Assembly: GCF_000404225.1 (NCBI RefSeq)
Contig: NC_021353.1
Location: forward strand, 186,001-250,000
Source: Candidatus Methanomassiliicoccus intestinalis Issoire-Mx1
GTDB taxonomy: Archaea > Thermoplasmatota > Thermoplasmata > Methanomassiliicoccales > Methanomassiliicoccaceae
Direction: 5' to 3'
Length of the DNA: 64,000 bases
Positions 33,252 to 41,172 of this stretch are shown piece by piece. The position numbers and the translations under genes were made by a program. Below the pieces are notes generated by a model. That model was given only the letters and a program-made list of their open reading frames with translations. It was not told the DNA's origin and made no database searches. Each line of letters opens with the position of its first letter. Position 1 is the stretch's first letter.

Positions 33252-34973
33252 ATGGCTAAATACGACTTAGTATTCATTCACGCTCCCAGCGTATATGATT
33301 TCAGAAAAGAGTCTATGTTTTACGGGCCGGTCAGCGATCTGGTACCATCGACTCCTGTTTTTGAAATGTATCCGTTTGGTTTTACAACGATGGCTGCCCA
33401 TCTCAGCAAAGCCGGTTACAAGGTCAGAATCATAAACCTTGCCAGCATGATGCTGAATGACAGTAAGCTGGACGTAGAAGCGTTTTTATCAAAGATTAAC
33501 TCAGACGTATTTGGCATTGATCTTCACTGGCTTCCGCATGCTCATGGTTCTCTAGCCGTAGCTGAGATTCTCAAGAGGCTGCATCCTGATTCAAAGATAC
33601 TTTTTGGAGGATTTTCATCGTCATATTTTCAGGAGGAATTGATTCAGTATCCGCAGGTAGACTTGGTTTTGAGAGGAGACTCAGTTGAACAGCCAGTCGT
33701 TACGCTGATGGACACATTAAGCAGATCAGGGGATCTGTCTAAAGTGCCGAATCTGACTTGGAAGAAAGATGGCAAGATTACCGTAAATGATATGACTTTC
33801 ATCCCGGACGATTTAGATTATCTGGATATTGATTACGCCTGGATCATAAAGTCTGTAATAAAAAATATGGATCTGGAAGGAGCTAAGCCTTTCAAAGACT
33901 GGGACAGATATCCTCTTACAGTATCGTTTACCGTCAGAGGATGCTCGCACTGCTGCGCAGTATGCGGAGGCAGCTGCGGAGCAAACAAGATTGTGTTGTC
34001 CCGCTCTAAGCCAGCATTCAGAAGCCCTGAAAAAGTTGCAGAGGATATAAGCAACGTGGAAAATTACCTGAAAGCTCCTGTTTTTGTAGTAGGAGACTTA
34101 AGGCAGCACGGGGAAAGTTATGCTGAACGTTTCTTCAAAGAGTGCAAAAACCTTGGTATCGATACCCATGTAATTCTGGAATACTTTGTGCCTCCGCCGG
34201 AGTCGTTCTTTAAAGCTGCAGATTCAACATTCAGCAGGTATTCGATTCAGTTTTCTCCAGATTCTCACGAAGAGAATGTACGTTATGCTCTGGGAAGAAA
34301 GTTTGACAACCATTCCATGAATAAAAGCATCGGATTCGCGCTTCAGAACAACTGCCAAAGATTCGATATGTTTTTCATGATTGGTCTTCCTGAACAGACT
34401 CCAGAGTCTGCCATCAGTTCAGCACAATATACCAGAGACTTATACGGCAGCAACGGCAATGACAGCAGGCTGCACATTTACACATCACCTCTGGCTCCAT
34501 TCCTTGACCCGGGAAGTTTTGCTTTTGAGAATCCTGAAAAATACGGCTATAAGCTGCTGGCACACACTCTTGAAGAGCACAGGGTCAGGCTTACAAGCCC
34601 CAGCTGGAAGGATGTTCTCTCATACGAAACAAAATGGATGACCCGGGATCAGATCGCTCAGACGTCTTATGATGCTGCGGATCTTCTCAGCAGGGTGAGG
34701 CTTGACGTAGGACACATCACTCAGGAAGAATATGATGAAATCACTTCCAGGTCTAAAGAAGCCAGGGCACTGCTGTCTGAAGTAGAAGCAGCCACAAAGA
34801 TTCAGAGCTCAGAAGACCGAAAAGCCGCTTTGGATGCACTGAGGGGCCGGGGAATGGAGCTGATGGAATCCACGATCTGTCAAAAAAGAGAATTGGAATG
34901 GGACAGCCAGAGTGTATTCCGCAGTGCGCCCCGGGTAGTCAAAGGTTTGATCTTTAAAAAGAAAAAGAGATGA
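33252..34973 (+). CDS. B12-binding radical SAM protein (Ta0216-like)
   Basis: The 573-residue protein combines an N-terminal cobalamin-binding-like domain (about 1-190; PFGFTTMAAHLSKAGYKVRI and ILFGGFSSSYFQEEL) with a radical SAM core. The cluster motif is in VRGCSHCCAVCGG, giving CX3CX2C. It resembles the B12/radical SAM subgroup named after Thermoplasma Ta0216. The substrate is unknown; the class often methylates unreactive carbons or rearranges rings. A C-terminal helical tail (about 480-573) is rich in Glu, Arg and Lys. It stands alone, preceded by the hairpin block. Confidence 0.82.
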   Translation: MAKYDLVFIHAPSVYDFRKESMFYGPVSDLVPSTPVFEMYPFGFTTMAAHLSKAGYKVRIINLASMMLNDSKLDVEAFLSKINSDVFGIDLHWLPHAHGSLAVAEILKRLHPDSKILFGGFSSSYFQEELIQYPQVDLVLRGDSVEQPVVTLMDTLSRSGDLSKVPNLTWKKDGKITVNDMTFIPDDLDYLDIDYAWIIKSVIKNMDLEGAKPFKDWDRYPLTVSFTVRGCSHCCAVCGGSCGANKIVLSRSKPAFRSPEKVAEDISNVENYLKAPVFVVGDLRQHGESYAERFFKECKNLGIDTHVILEYFVPPPESFFKAADSTFSRYSIQFSPDSHEENVRYALGRKFDNHSMNKSIGFALQNNCQRFDMFFMIGLPEQTPESAISSAQYTRDLYGSNGNDSRLHIYTSPLAPFLDPGSFAFENPEKYGYKLLAHTLEEHRVRLTSPSWKDVLSYETKWMTRDQIAQTSYDAADLLSRVRLDVGHITQEEYDEITSRSKEARALLSEVEAATKIQSSEDRKAALDALRGRGMELMESTICQKRELEWDSQSVFRSAPRVVKGLIFKKKKR

Positions 34974-34977
34974 GGGC

Positions 34978-35787
34978 TTAATTTTTGCCCAGCTCTTTAG
35001 ATCTTTCAGTTGCTGCCAGGACTGCATCAATGAATGCTCCCCTTACAGCTGAATTTTCAAGGATACGCATTCCTTCAATGGTTGTTCCCGCGGGAGAAGT
35101 GACCATGTCCTTTGCCTGGCCAGGGTGCATTTTTGTTTCCAGTATTGTTTTTGCAGCACCTAAGACAGTCTGTGCAGCCAGTGCAGTAGAAACATCTCTC
35201 GGCAGGCCGGCCATTACTCCGCCGTCTGACAAAGCTTCAATCACCAGATAGATGTATGCTGGTCCTGAACCGCTGAGGCCTGTTACAGCATCGAGCTGTT
35301 TTTCTTCCATTGCATATGCAATTCCTACAGCTTCCAGCATTTTCTGGACTAATGCCTTATCATCGTCACCGGCGTATGTTCCAAGAGCAAAGGCAGACGC
35401 AGATGCGCTGACTAGACAGGGCTGGTTAGGCATGACTCTTATCACTCTGACGCCTTCGTTGAGATGAGACTCAATGGATGAAATCTTCACACCTGCAGCT
35501 ATAGAAACCACCAGATGGTCTTTAGTCAAACTGGGTTTCAGTTCATCTAATACTGTAGCAACGACATTTGGTTTTACTGCCAGTACGATCACTTTAGCTT
35601 CATTCACAACATCTTTGTTGCTGGCAGTTACGTTCACTCCCAGATTCTTTTTAATGTAGTCTCTTCTGGCAGCGACAACTTCGCTGGCAATAAGCTCTTC
35701 AGCGGTCGTGAGCTGTCCGTTGATCAATCCTTTCATCAATGCCTCGGCCATATTGCCTGCGCCAATAAATCCAAATTTTTTACTCAT
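34978..35787 (-). CDS. proC: Pyrroline-5-carboxylate reductase ProC
   Basis: The 269-residue enzyme reduces 1-pyrroline-5-carboxylate to proline. [18 protein letters not shown] is the NADPH-binding fold, [14 protein letters not shown] and [25 protein letters not shown] residues are conserved, and [19 protein letters not shown] is the C-terminal signature. ATG 35787 has GGTG 7 bp upstream; the ATG nine codons earlier does not fit the family. It converges with the radical SAM gene. Confidence 0.96.
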
Positions 35788-35922
35788 GATATGCACCGTT
35801 GGTTTGCAATTCAATGTTAAACTAAACGCCTAACTGCTCAAATGATTCTTGAATCTTCCCTTTGATTTTAACAGACTTTGTATTATCTATCCCCGTGGAT
35901 TTTTTTAATAAACGATGGTTTA

Positions 35923-35995
35923 ACGCCAAGTAGGCGTCTTCACTGGCTGCAAAATTATCGCTTCGACAATGTATTTATAGAGGCATCATATTGTC
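35923..35995 (+). promoter_or_regulatory. fpo operon promoter with two dyads
   Basis: A TATA-like TATTTATAG (35972-35980) lies about 26 bp before the fpoA ATG, which has no Shine-Dalgarno, so the transcript is probably leaderless. GACAAT (35965-35970) and ATTGTC (35990-35995) form an inverted repeat around the box, well placed for a repressor. A second dyad, ACGCC-AAGTA-GGCGT (35923-35937), lies upstream, well placed for an activator. Confidence 0.55.
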
Positions 35996-36001
35996 CGACC
36001 A

Positions 36002-36361
36002 ATGCTCTGGGATACCTATTTGCCGGTCGCAATCTTCACAGTGGTTGCGTTGGGATTTCCGATATTGGCATTCTACGTCTCAAGATTTTTCCGTCCTACT
36101 CGAGTGACGCCTCTTAAGCGGGAGACCTATGAATGCGGTGAGGTTCCAATCGGTGGTGCACAGATCCAGTTCCATTTTCAGTTCTATATGTTTGCAATTA
36201 TTTTCGTTGTTTTCGATGTAGTTACAATCTTTTTGATGATCTGGGCACTCTCGTTTGATTATCTCATGTTCGATGCTAAACTAATGATGTTGGCGTTCTT
36301 TGCACTGCTTTTAGTCGGTGTATATTACGCTCTCAAGAAGGAGGAGAAGCTATGGATTTGA
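36002..36361 (+). CDS. fpoA: Fpo complex membrane subunit A (NuoA-like)
   Basis: The 119-residue protein has three helices and the conserved loop KRETYECGEVPIGGAQIQFH, where the Cys lies near the quinone/methanophenazine channel of complex I homologues. FAIIFVVFDVVTIFLMIWAL carries the acidic residue of helix 2. It is the first gene of a 12-gene operon and overlaps fpoB by 10 bp. Confidence 0.94.
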   Translation: MLWDTYLPVAIFTVVALGFPILAFYVSRFFRPTRVTPLKRETYECGEVPIGGAQIQFHFQFYMFAIIFVVFDVVTIFLMIWALSFDYLMFDAKLMMLAFFALLLVGVYYALKKEEKLWI

Positions 36362-36915
36362 GTCTATTTCCAAATGCCATTGCCATGACTGCCGATGAGT
36401 TTAAGTCTTGGTCCCGTGAGGTCGTTGATGAACTCAGCAGATCCAGCGGGATAAAGAGACTCGTTGACAAAGCAACAGCTCCGATCTGGAGTTGGGCACA
36501 GAGAAACTCTCTGCACCCTCTGCACTTTGGTATTGCATGCTGCGCTCTGGAAATGGCTGCTGCGTCTGCCCCTAGATTCGATGCAGAGAGAGTCGGTGTT
36601 GTGTACCGTTCTTCACCAAGACAGACTGATGTTCTTCTTGTGAATGGATGGGTAACAAAAAAACTTCGTCCTGCTCTTCGTCGTCTCTATGAGGAAATAC
36701 CCGATCCAAAATGGGTCGTGGCTATGGGAGAATGCGCAATTTCAGGTGGACCCTGGTATGATTCATACAATGTTGTGCAGGGTGTCGACACTTTTATTCC
36801 AGTCGACATTTACATCCCCGGATGCCCCTCTAGGCCTGAAGCCATGATTGATGGTTTCTTGAAACTGCAAGAGAAAATCAAGGTAGAACAGCAAGGTACA
36901 TTTTTGGATGACTGA
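36352..36915 (+). CDS. fpoB: Fpo complex Fe-S subunit B (NuoB-like, N2 cluster)
   Basis: The 187-residue peripheral-arm subunit holds the terminal [4Fe-4S] cluster that passes electrons to methanophenazine. The ligand cysteines are in FGIACCALEM, AMGECAISGGPW and YIPGCPSRPEA. VYRSSPRQTDVLLVNGWVTKK-like residues are also typical. GGAGGAG precedes the start. Confidence 0.95.
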   Translation: MDLSLFPNAIAMTADEFKSWSREVVDELSRSSGIKRLVDKATAPIWSWAQRNSLHPLHFGIACCALEMAAASAPRFDAERVGVVYRSSPRQTDVLLVNGWVTKKLRPALRRLYEEIPDPKWVVAMGECAISGGPWYDSYNVVQGVDTFIPVDIYIPGCPSRPEAMIDGFLKLQEKIKVEQQGTFLDD

Positions 36916-36926
36916 GGTGAATATAT

Positions 36927-37388
36927 TTGGCTGATGCGTTTACAATTGACCAGGTCAAGGAAAAAATCACTTCAGAATTTTCATCAGATGAAGTAAAAAT
37001 CCTTGATAAAAATAAACCCCGTAGAATATATTCTACTGCGGACAAAGACTCGATTTTAAAACTCTGCACGTTCCTTAAAGACGCGCTTAACTTTGAACAT
37101 TGCTCATGTGTATCTGGTGTAGATCGTATGGATCGCTTCCAGGTAGTCTACCACATCACATCATATGTCAACAAAATCACAATTGAGATTGTTGTTGATC
37201 TGCCTCGTGACAATCCAGAAGTAGACTCCATCACTCCTTTGTGGGGTGGAGCTAACTGGCACGAGAGAGAAGCCTATGATATGTTTGGTATAATTTTCAA
37301 GAATCATCCAAAACTTGAGAGGATTCTGCTGGATGAGGATGTTCAGTTCTTCCCGATGAGGAAGGACTTCAAGAGTGGAGGTCTCTGA
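36927..37388 (+). CDS. fpoC: Fpo complex subunit C (NuoC-like, 30-kDa)
   Basis: The 153-residue peripheral subunit shows the family signature IVVDLPRDNPEVDSITPLW followed by ANWHEREAYDMFGI and a C-terminal RILLDEDVQFFPMRKDF. The start is TTG with GAGGTGA at 36914-36920. It overlaps the frame of fpoD only in its ribosome-binding region, and the two genes are 1 bp apart. Confidence 0.94.
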   Translation: MADAFTIDQVKEKITSEFSSDEVKILDKNKPRRIYSTADKDSILKLCTFLKDALNFEHCSCVSGVDRMDRFQVVYHITSYVNKITIEIVVDLPRDNPEVDSITPLWGGANWHEREAYDMFGIIFKNHPKLERILLDEDVQFFPMRKDFKSGGL

Positions 37389-37389
37389 A

Positions 37390-38472
37390 ATGGCAAAGAT
37401 GTGGATTAACATGGGTCCTCAGCACCCTATGACACACGGTCTCTGGAATCTTCGTATCGAAGTAGATGGAGAAACCGTTACAAATTCTGAGCCAGTCATT
37501 GGATATCTTCACCGCGGATGGGAAAAGATGGTGGAAGACAGAACATATCCGCAGATCATTCCCATGGCCGACAGACTCTGTTATGGTTCATCATATACAT
37601 GGAGCCACGTATACTGCTTGGCAGTAGAGGACCTCATGGAACTGGAAGTTCCTGAGCGTGCTAAATACATCCGTGTAATCGCTGATGAACTGCAGAGAAT
37701 CGCATCACACCTGATGTGGTTGGCTGCTATCGGTCCAGATCTTGGTAACCTGACTATTTTCCTTTATGCAATGAGGGAAAGAGAGCTTTTCATGGATCTT
37801 TTCCAGTCATTGTGCGGTGCGAGGATGACATATAATTACACTCGTATCGGCGGTGTCAGAAATGATACGACCCCTGAGTGGGAAAGAGACCTTGTTAGAA
37901 CTCTAGACTTTTTTGAAAAGCGTATGGATGAGTACGAAGACCTCGTCGATCGTAACGTTGTTTTCAGAATGAGAATGGAAGATCTAGCACCTCTCTCTGC
38001 AGCAGACGCCATTAACCTCGGCGTTACAGGACCAAGCCTGCGTGGAAGCGGTGTGGACTTTGATGTCCGTCAAGATGATCCATATGAAGTCTATGAAAAC
38101 TTAGACTGGCATTCCTGCGTACAGCCTGATTGTGATGTTTACGCAAGATACAGAGTAAGAATGGATGAAATGAGAATGTCTGTTCAAATTATCCGTGACG
38201 CTCTCAAAAAGATGCCCAAAGGTCCTGTCAGAGTAAAGCCTCCGCGCTATGCTCCAGAAGGCACAGGTATGGCTAGAATGGAAGACCCTCGTGGAGAGAG
38301 TCTGATGTATGTTATAGGTGATGGAACAGAGAAGCCATTCAGACTGAAAGTAAGAAGTCCTTTCTTCGTTACGCTTTCTGCCGCACCTGTCATGGTAAAC
38401 GGATGCAAGGTAGCAGATGTCCCATCCATCATGGGTATGATCGATGTCTGCATGGGTGAAACGGACAGGTGA
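37390..38472 (+). CDS. fpoD: Fpo complex subunit D (NuoD-like, 49-kDa)
   Basis: The 360-residue subunit is related to the large subunit of [NiFe] hydrogenases and forms the methanophenazine pocket with FpoB. MGPQHPMTHGLWNLRIEVDG is the NuoD N terminus, with IGYLHRGWEKMVEDRTYPQ and DRLCYGSSYTWSHVY following. Like other complex I homologues it lacks the CxxC pairs that bind nickel. ATG 37390 follows GGAGGT; an earlier in-frame GTG is part of fpoC. Confidence 0.95.
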   Translation: MAKMWINMGPQHPMTHGLWNLRIEVDGETVTNSEPVIGYLHRGWEKMVEDRTYPQIIPMADRLCYGSSYTWSHVYCLAVEDLMELEVPERAKYIRVIADELQRIASHLMWLAAIGPDLGNLTIFLYAMRERELFMDLFQSLCGARMTYNYTRIGGVRNDTTPEWERDLVRTLDFFEKRMDEYEDLVDRNVVFRMRMEDLAPLSAADAINLGVTGPSLRGSGVDFDVRQDDPYEVYENLDWHSCVQPDCDVYARYRVRMDEMRMSVQIIRDALKKMPKGPVRVKPPRYAPEGTGMARMEDPRGESLMYVIGDGTEKPFRLKVRSPFFVTLSAAPVMVNGCKVADVPSIMGMIDVCMGETDR

Positions 38473-38477
38473 TTTAG

Positions 38478-39575
38478 ATGAGCAGTGTATCTATTGACTT
38501 ATGGGGCGGAATGGATGCCTTAGCTAACTGGTTGATGGATGACGTCTTAGGCGCATTCTTCAACTGGCTGGGTCTTCATGGATTCGCCGACTTCCTGATG
38601 AGCGATACCTTGGGAACAGTAATTATGTTGCTGCTCATTGGTATCTTCGTCTTCATTGTCGGATTCCTTGTGGATATCACAATGATCTGGCAGGAACGTA
38701 AGATGCTGGGAAGGTTGATGGACCGCAGAGGTACAATGGTTGGTCCTTTGGGTTATTTCCAGAACATCGCTGATGGTTTGAAGACCTTCTTGAAAGAGAC
38801 AATCATTCCCGAAAATGCTGATGAAGGCGTTTTCAACTTAGTGCCTGTTCTATACATTGGAACATCTGTACTTTTGCTAGGTACTCTTCCACTGAGTACT
38901 CAGTGGTATATGTCCAATTCAGAACTCGGTGTGCTTCTGACTTTTGCAATCTTCTGTATTGCACCGTTCGTTATTCTGCTCGGTGGCTGGGCTTCAAACA
39001 ACAAATATACCCTCATCGGTGGAATGCGTGCAGCCGCACAGATTATTTCTTATGAAATTCCGTTGTTCTTGGCTGTAGTATCAGTTATTATTCTGACTGG
39101 AAGCATGAACTACGGTGACATTGTAGCCTGGCAGCAAGCCAATATGTGGTTAGGAATACCATTGATTATTGGTTTCATAGTATTCTTCATAGGAATTACT
39201 GCTGAAGCGGAAAGGGTTCCTTTCGATCTTCCTGAAGCAGAAGCAGAACTTGTAGAAGGATGGGGTACAGAATATGGTGGTTTCAGATTTGGTTTGATGA
39301 TGCTTACTGATTACTTCCGTGGTTATGCCGGTTGTGCAGTAGTTGCTTTGTTATTCCTTGGCGGATGGGACGGACCATTCCCGAATATCATACCGGAGGA
39401 AGTCTGGTTCTTACTCAAAGCATTCATCGTGTTTGCCGTTATGATCTGGGTAAGAGGTGCTCTGCCTCGTGTCAGGACCGATCAGATCCTGAGCATCGGG
39501 TGGAAGAGACTCCTGCCTCTGGCTGCAATCAACGTGTTCATTGCAATCGCATTAAAAGCAACAGGAGTGTTCTAA
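38478..39575 (+). CDS. fpoH: Fpo complex membrane subunit H (NuoH-like)
   Basis: The 365-residue protein has eight or more helices and links the peripheral arm to the proton-pumping arm. MIWQERKMLGRLMDRRG, GPLGYFQNIADGLKTFLKE and FFIGITAEAERVPFDLPEAEAELVEG-type residues are the classic NuoH acidic loops. A roughly 35-residue extra N-terminal amphipathic stretch precedes the first helix. GGTGAT precedes the start. Confidence 0.95.
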   Translation: MSSVSIDLWGGMDALANWLMDDVLGAFFNWLGLHGFADFLMSDTLGTVIMLLLIGIFVFIVGFLVDITMIWQERKMLGRLMDRRGTMVGPLGYFQNIADGLKTFLKETIIPENADEGVFNLVPVLYIGTSVLLLGTLPLSTQWYMSNSELGVLLTFAIFCIAPFVILLGGWASNNKYTLIGGMRAAAQIISYEIPLFLAVVSVIILTGSMNYGDIVAWQQANMWLGIPLIIGFIVFFIGITAEAERVPFDLPEAEAELVEGWGTEYGGFRFGLMMLTDYFRGYAGCAVVALLFLGGWDGPFPNIIPEEVWFLLKAFIVFAVMIWVRGALPRVRTDQILSIGWKRLLPLAAINVFIAIALKATGVF

Positions 39576-39576
39576 A

Positions 39577-40335
39577 ATGGCTGAAGCAAAAAGATCCAAT
39601 AAACAAAGGTCTAAAGAGCTAGGCCTGACAGGTTTCCTCCTGAAGCCTCTTGCCCTTACATTAAAACAAACACTCAAGTCTACAATCCATAAACCGACAA
39701 CCGTCTTGTATCCATGGGAGAAACTAGTTCTTCCTGATGTATACCGCGGTCGTCCCGGACTTAGATTTGACAAGTGCATAGGTTGCGGAGTATGCATGCG
39801 TATCTGCCCCAACAGATGCATTGATATGATGGAAGTCGACGATCTTCCAAAAGATGGTGTCGAGACTCCTGCTAAAGTAAAGAGGCCGAGAGTAAATGTC
39901 GGTCGCTGCATGATGTGTGGTTACTGTGCGGAATATTGTCCCACTGATGCCATGATCGTCACGCCCGAATACGAGCTAGCCTCCTTTACACGTGGAGCAT
40001 TAATCTACGATCCTTATCAGTTGCAATATGAGGGAGTACCTGGAAATGAAGTTCATATTCTGGAAGTCTTGCCAGCAGAACTTCATACTGGAGCAGCTCC
40101 CAGACCTGCATTGGAGAACAAGGATCTGCCATCCCTTGAAGACAGCAAGTGCATCGGATGCTCAAAATGTGTAAAAATCTGCCCGGTAAACGCTGTTGAA
40201 ATGAAGGAGATGGGCGTAAATGAAAAAGGCCGTCCGATTAAAAGGCCTGTTTTCGATAATGATAAGTGCGTATCTTGTGAAAACTGCGTAGAAGTTTGCC
40301 CCAAGAGTGCGCTCTGTATGAAGGAGGTGCAGTAA
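39577..40335 (+). CDS. fpoI: Fpo complex ferredoxin subunit I with an extra double-cluster domain
   Basis: FpoI/NuoI normally carries two [4Fe-4S] clusters. Here residues about 60-130 hold that pair: C67, C70, C73, C77 and C111, C114, C117, C121. The 252-residue protein then continues with a second 2x[4Fe-4S] module: C192, C195, C198, C202 and C231, C234, C237, C241, each in CxxCxxCxxxCP form. Usual FpoI is about 100 residues shorter. The N terminus (LLKPLALTLKQTLK) is the normal membrane-anchoring helix. No fpoO or fpoF is nearby, so I infer that the extension forms the docking and electron-entry site for a soluble donor. Confidence 0.93.
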   Translation: MAEAKRSNKQRSKELGLTGFLLKPLALTLKQTLKSTIHKPTTVLYPWEKLVLPDVYRGRPGLRFDKCIGCGVCMRICPNRCIDMMEVDDLPKDGVETPAKVKRPRVNVGRCMMCGYCAEYCPTDAMIVTPEYELASFTRGALIYDPYQLQYEGVPGNEVHILEVLPAELHTGAAPRPALENKDLPSLEDSKCIGCSKCVKICPVNAVEMKEMGVNEKGRPIKRPVFDNDKCVSCENCVEVCPKSALCMKEVQ

Positions 40336-40628
40336 TGGCCTGGGAGATTTTAGGAGCATCCATAGGCTGGGACGAATTCTTCTTCCTATTCTTTGCTATA
40401 GTGACAATCGCTGGAGCAATATTAGTGTTGTATTCCAAAGAAATTGTACGTAGCGTTATGTGGCTCGCTTTGGCGTTCATGGGCGTAGCGTTTACTTACA
40501 TCTTCTTAGGAGCTGAATTCCTTGCGTTGATTCAGATTTTGATCTATGTCGGAGCAGTTTCAGTTCTGATGCTGTTCGGTATCATGCTGACAAAGCGCAA
40601 GCTGTTGGGTGGTGATCGCGATGAATAA
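40335..40628 (+). CDS. fpoJ: Fpo complex membrane subunit J, N-terminal half (NuoJ-like)
   Basis: The 97-residue product corresponds to the first three helices of NuoJ, with IVRSVMWLALAFMGVAFTYI, FLGAEFLALIQILIYVGAVS and a final MLFGIMLTKRK. NuoJ is split into two genes here, as in Methanosarcina fpoJ. The ATG shares a base with the fpoI stop and follows GGAGGTG. Confidence 0.9.
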   Translation: MAWEILGASIGWDEFFFLFFAIVTIAGAILVLYSKEIVRSVMWLALAFMGVAFTYIFLGAEFLALIQILIYVGAVSVLMLFGIMLTKRKLLGGDRDE

Positions 40629-40872
40629 GCGTGTAGTATACTCAGTCGTGATGGTCCTCGTCGGAATACTGTTCTTATCAGTACTGCTGTGGCCTATACT
40701 GACAGGCGATCTTTCAACAGGATACACTCAGCAGAATACCGACACTTACGAGCTTGGTAAACTGATGTTTGACAACTACGGACTAGCTCTGATCGGAGTA
40801 GGAATTGTGCTTTTCGTCTCTATGCTTGGAGGCGTATATCTTGCAAAAGAAGAGGAGGAGGATAAGGAATGA
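40621..40872 (+). CDS. Fpo complex membrane subunit J, C-terminal half
   Basis: The 83-residue product has two helices, [20 protein letters not shown] and [20 protein letters not shown], separated by a polar loop containing [10 protein letters not shown]. It ends in an acidic KEEEEDKE tail. It matches the last part of NuoJ. ATG 40621 overlaps the end of the preceding gene. Confidence 0.85.
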   Translation: MNKRVVYSVVMVLVGILFLSVLLWPILTGDLSTGYTQQNTDTYELGKLMFDNYGLALIGVGIVLFVSMLGGVYLAKEEEEDKE

Positions 40873-41171
40873 TTCCATTGGAATGGTTCATCTGTCTCTC
40901 AGCGATTCTCTTCGTAATCGGAGCAGTAGGAGTTCTCACAAAAAGAAATGCAATCATCGTGCTGATGTGTGTTGAACTTATGCTGAATGCAGCCAACATA
41001 AACTTTGTCGCATTCTCCTCATACACTGGAGGATTGACTGGACAAGTGTTTGCGGTATTTGCTATTGCAATAGCTGCAGCTGAAGTAGCAGTAGGTCTTG
41101 CTATCGTAATGACCTTGTACAAAGCCAGGGACACTGTCAACGTTGACGAAGTCAAACTCTTGAGGTGGTAA
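40869..41171 (+). CDS. fpoK: Fpo complex membrane subunit K (NuoK-like)
   Basis: The 100-residue, three-helix antiporter-like subunit has the two conserved membrane glutamates in [19 protein letters not shown] and [15 protein letters not shown]. It contributes to the hydrophilic proton axis. It overlaps the preceding stop by 4 bp and follows GGAGGA. Confidence 0.95.
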   Translation: MIPLEWFICLSAILFVIGAVGVLTKRNAIIVLMCVELMLNAANINFVAFSSYTGGLTGQVFAVFAIAIAAAEVAVGLAIVMTLYKARDTVNVDEVKLLRW

Positions 41172-41172
41172 A

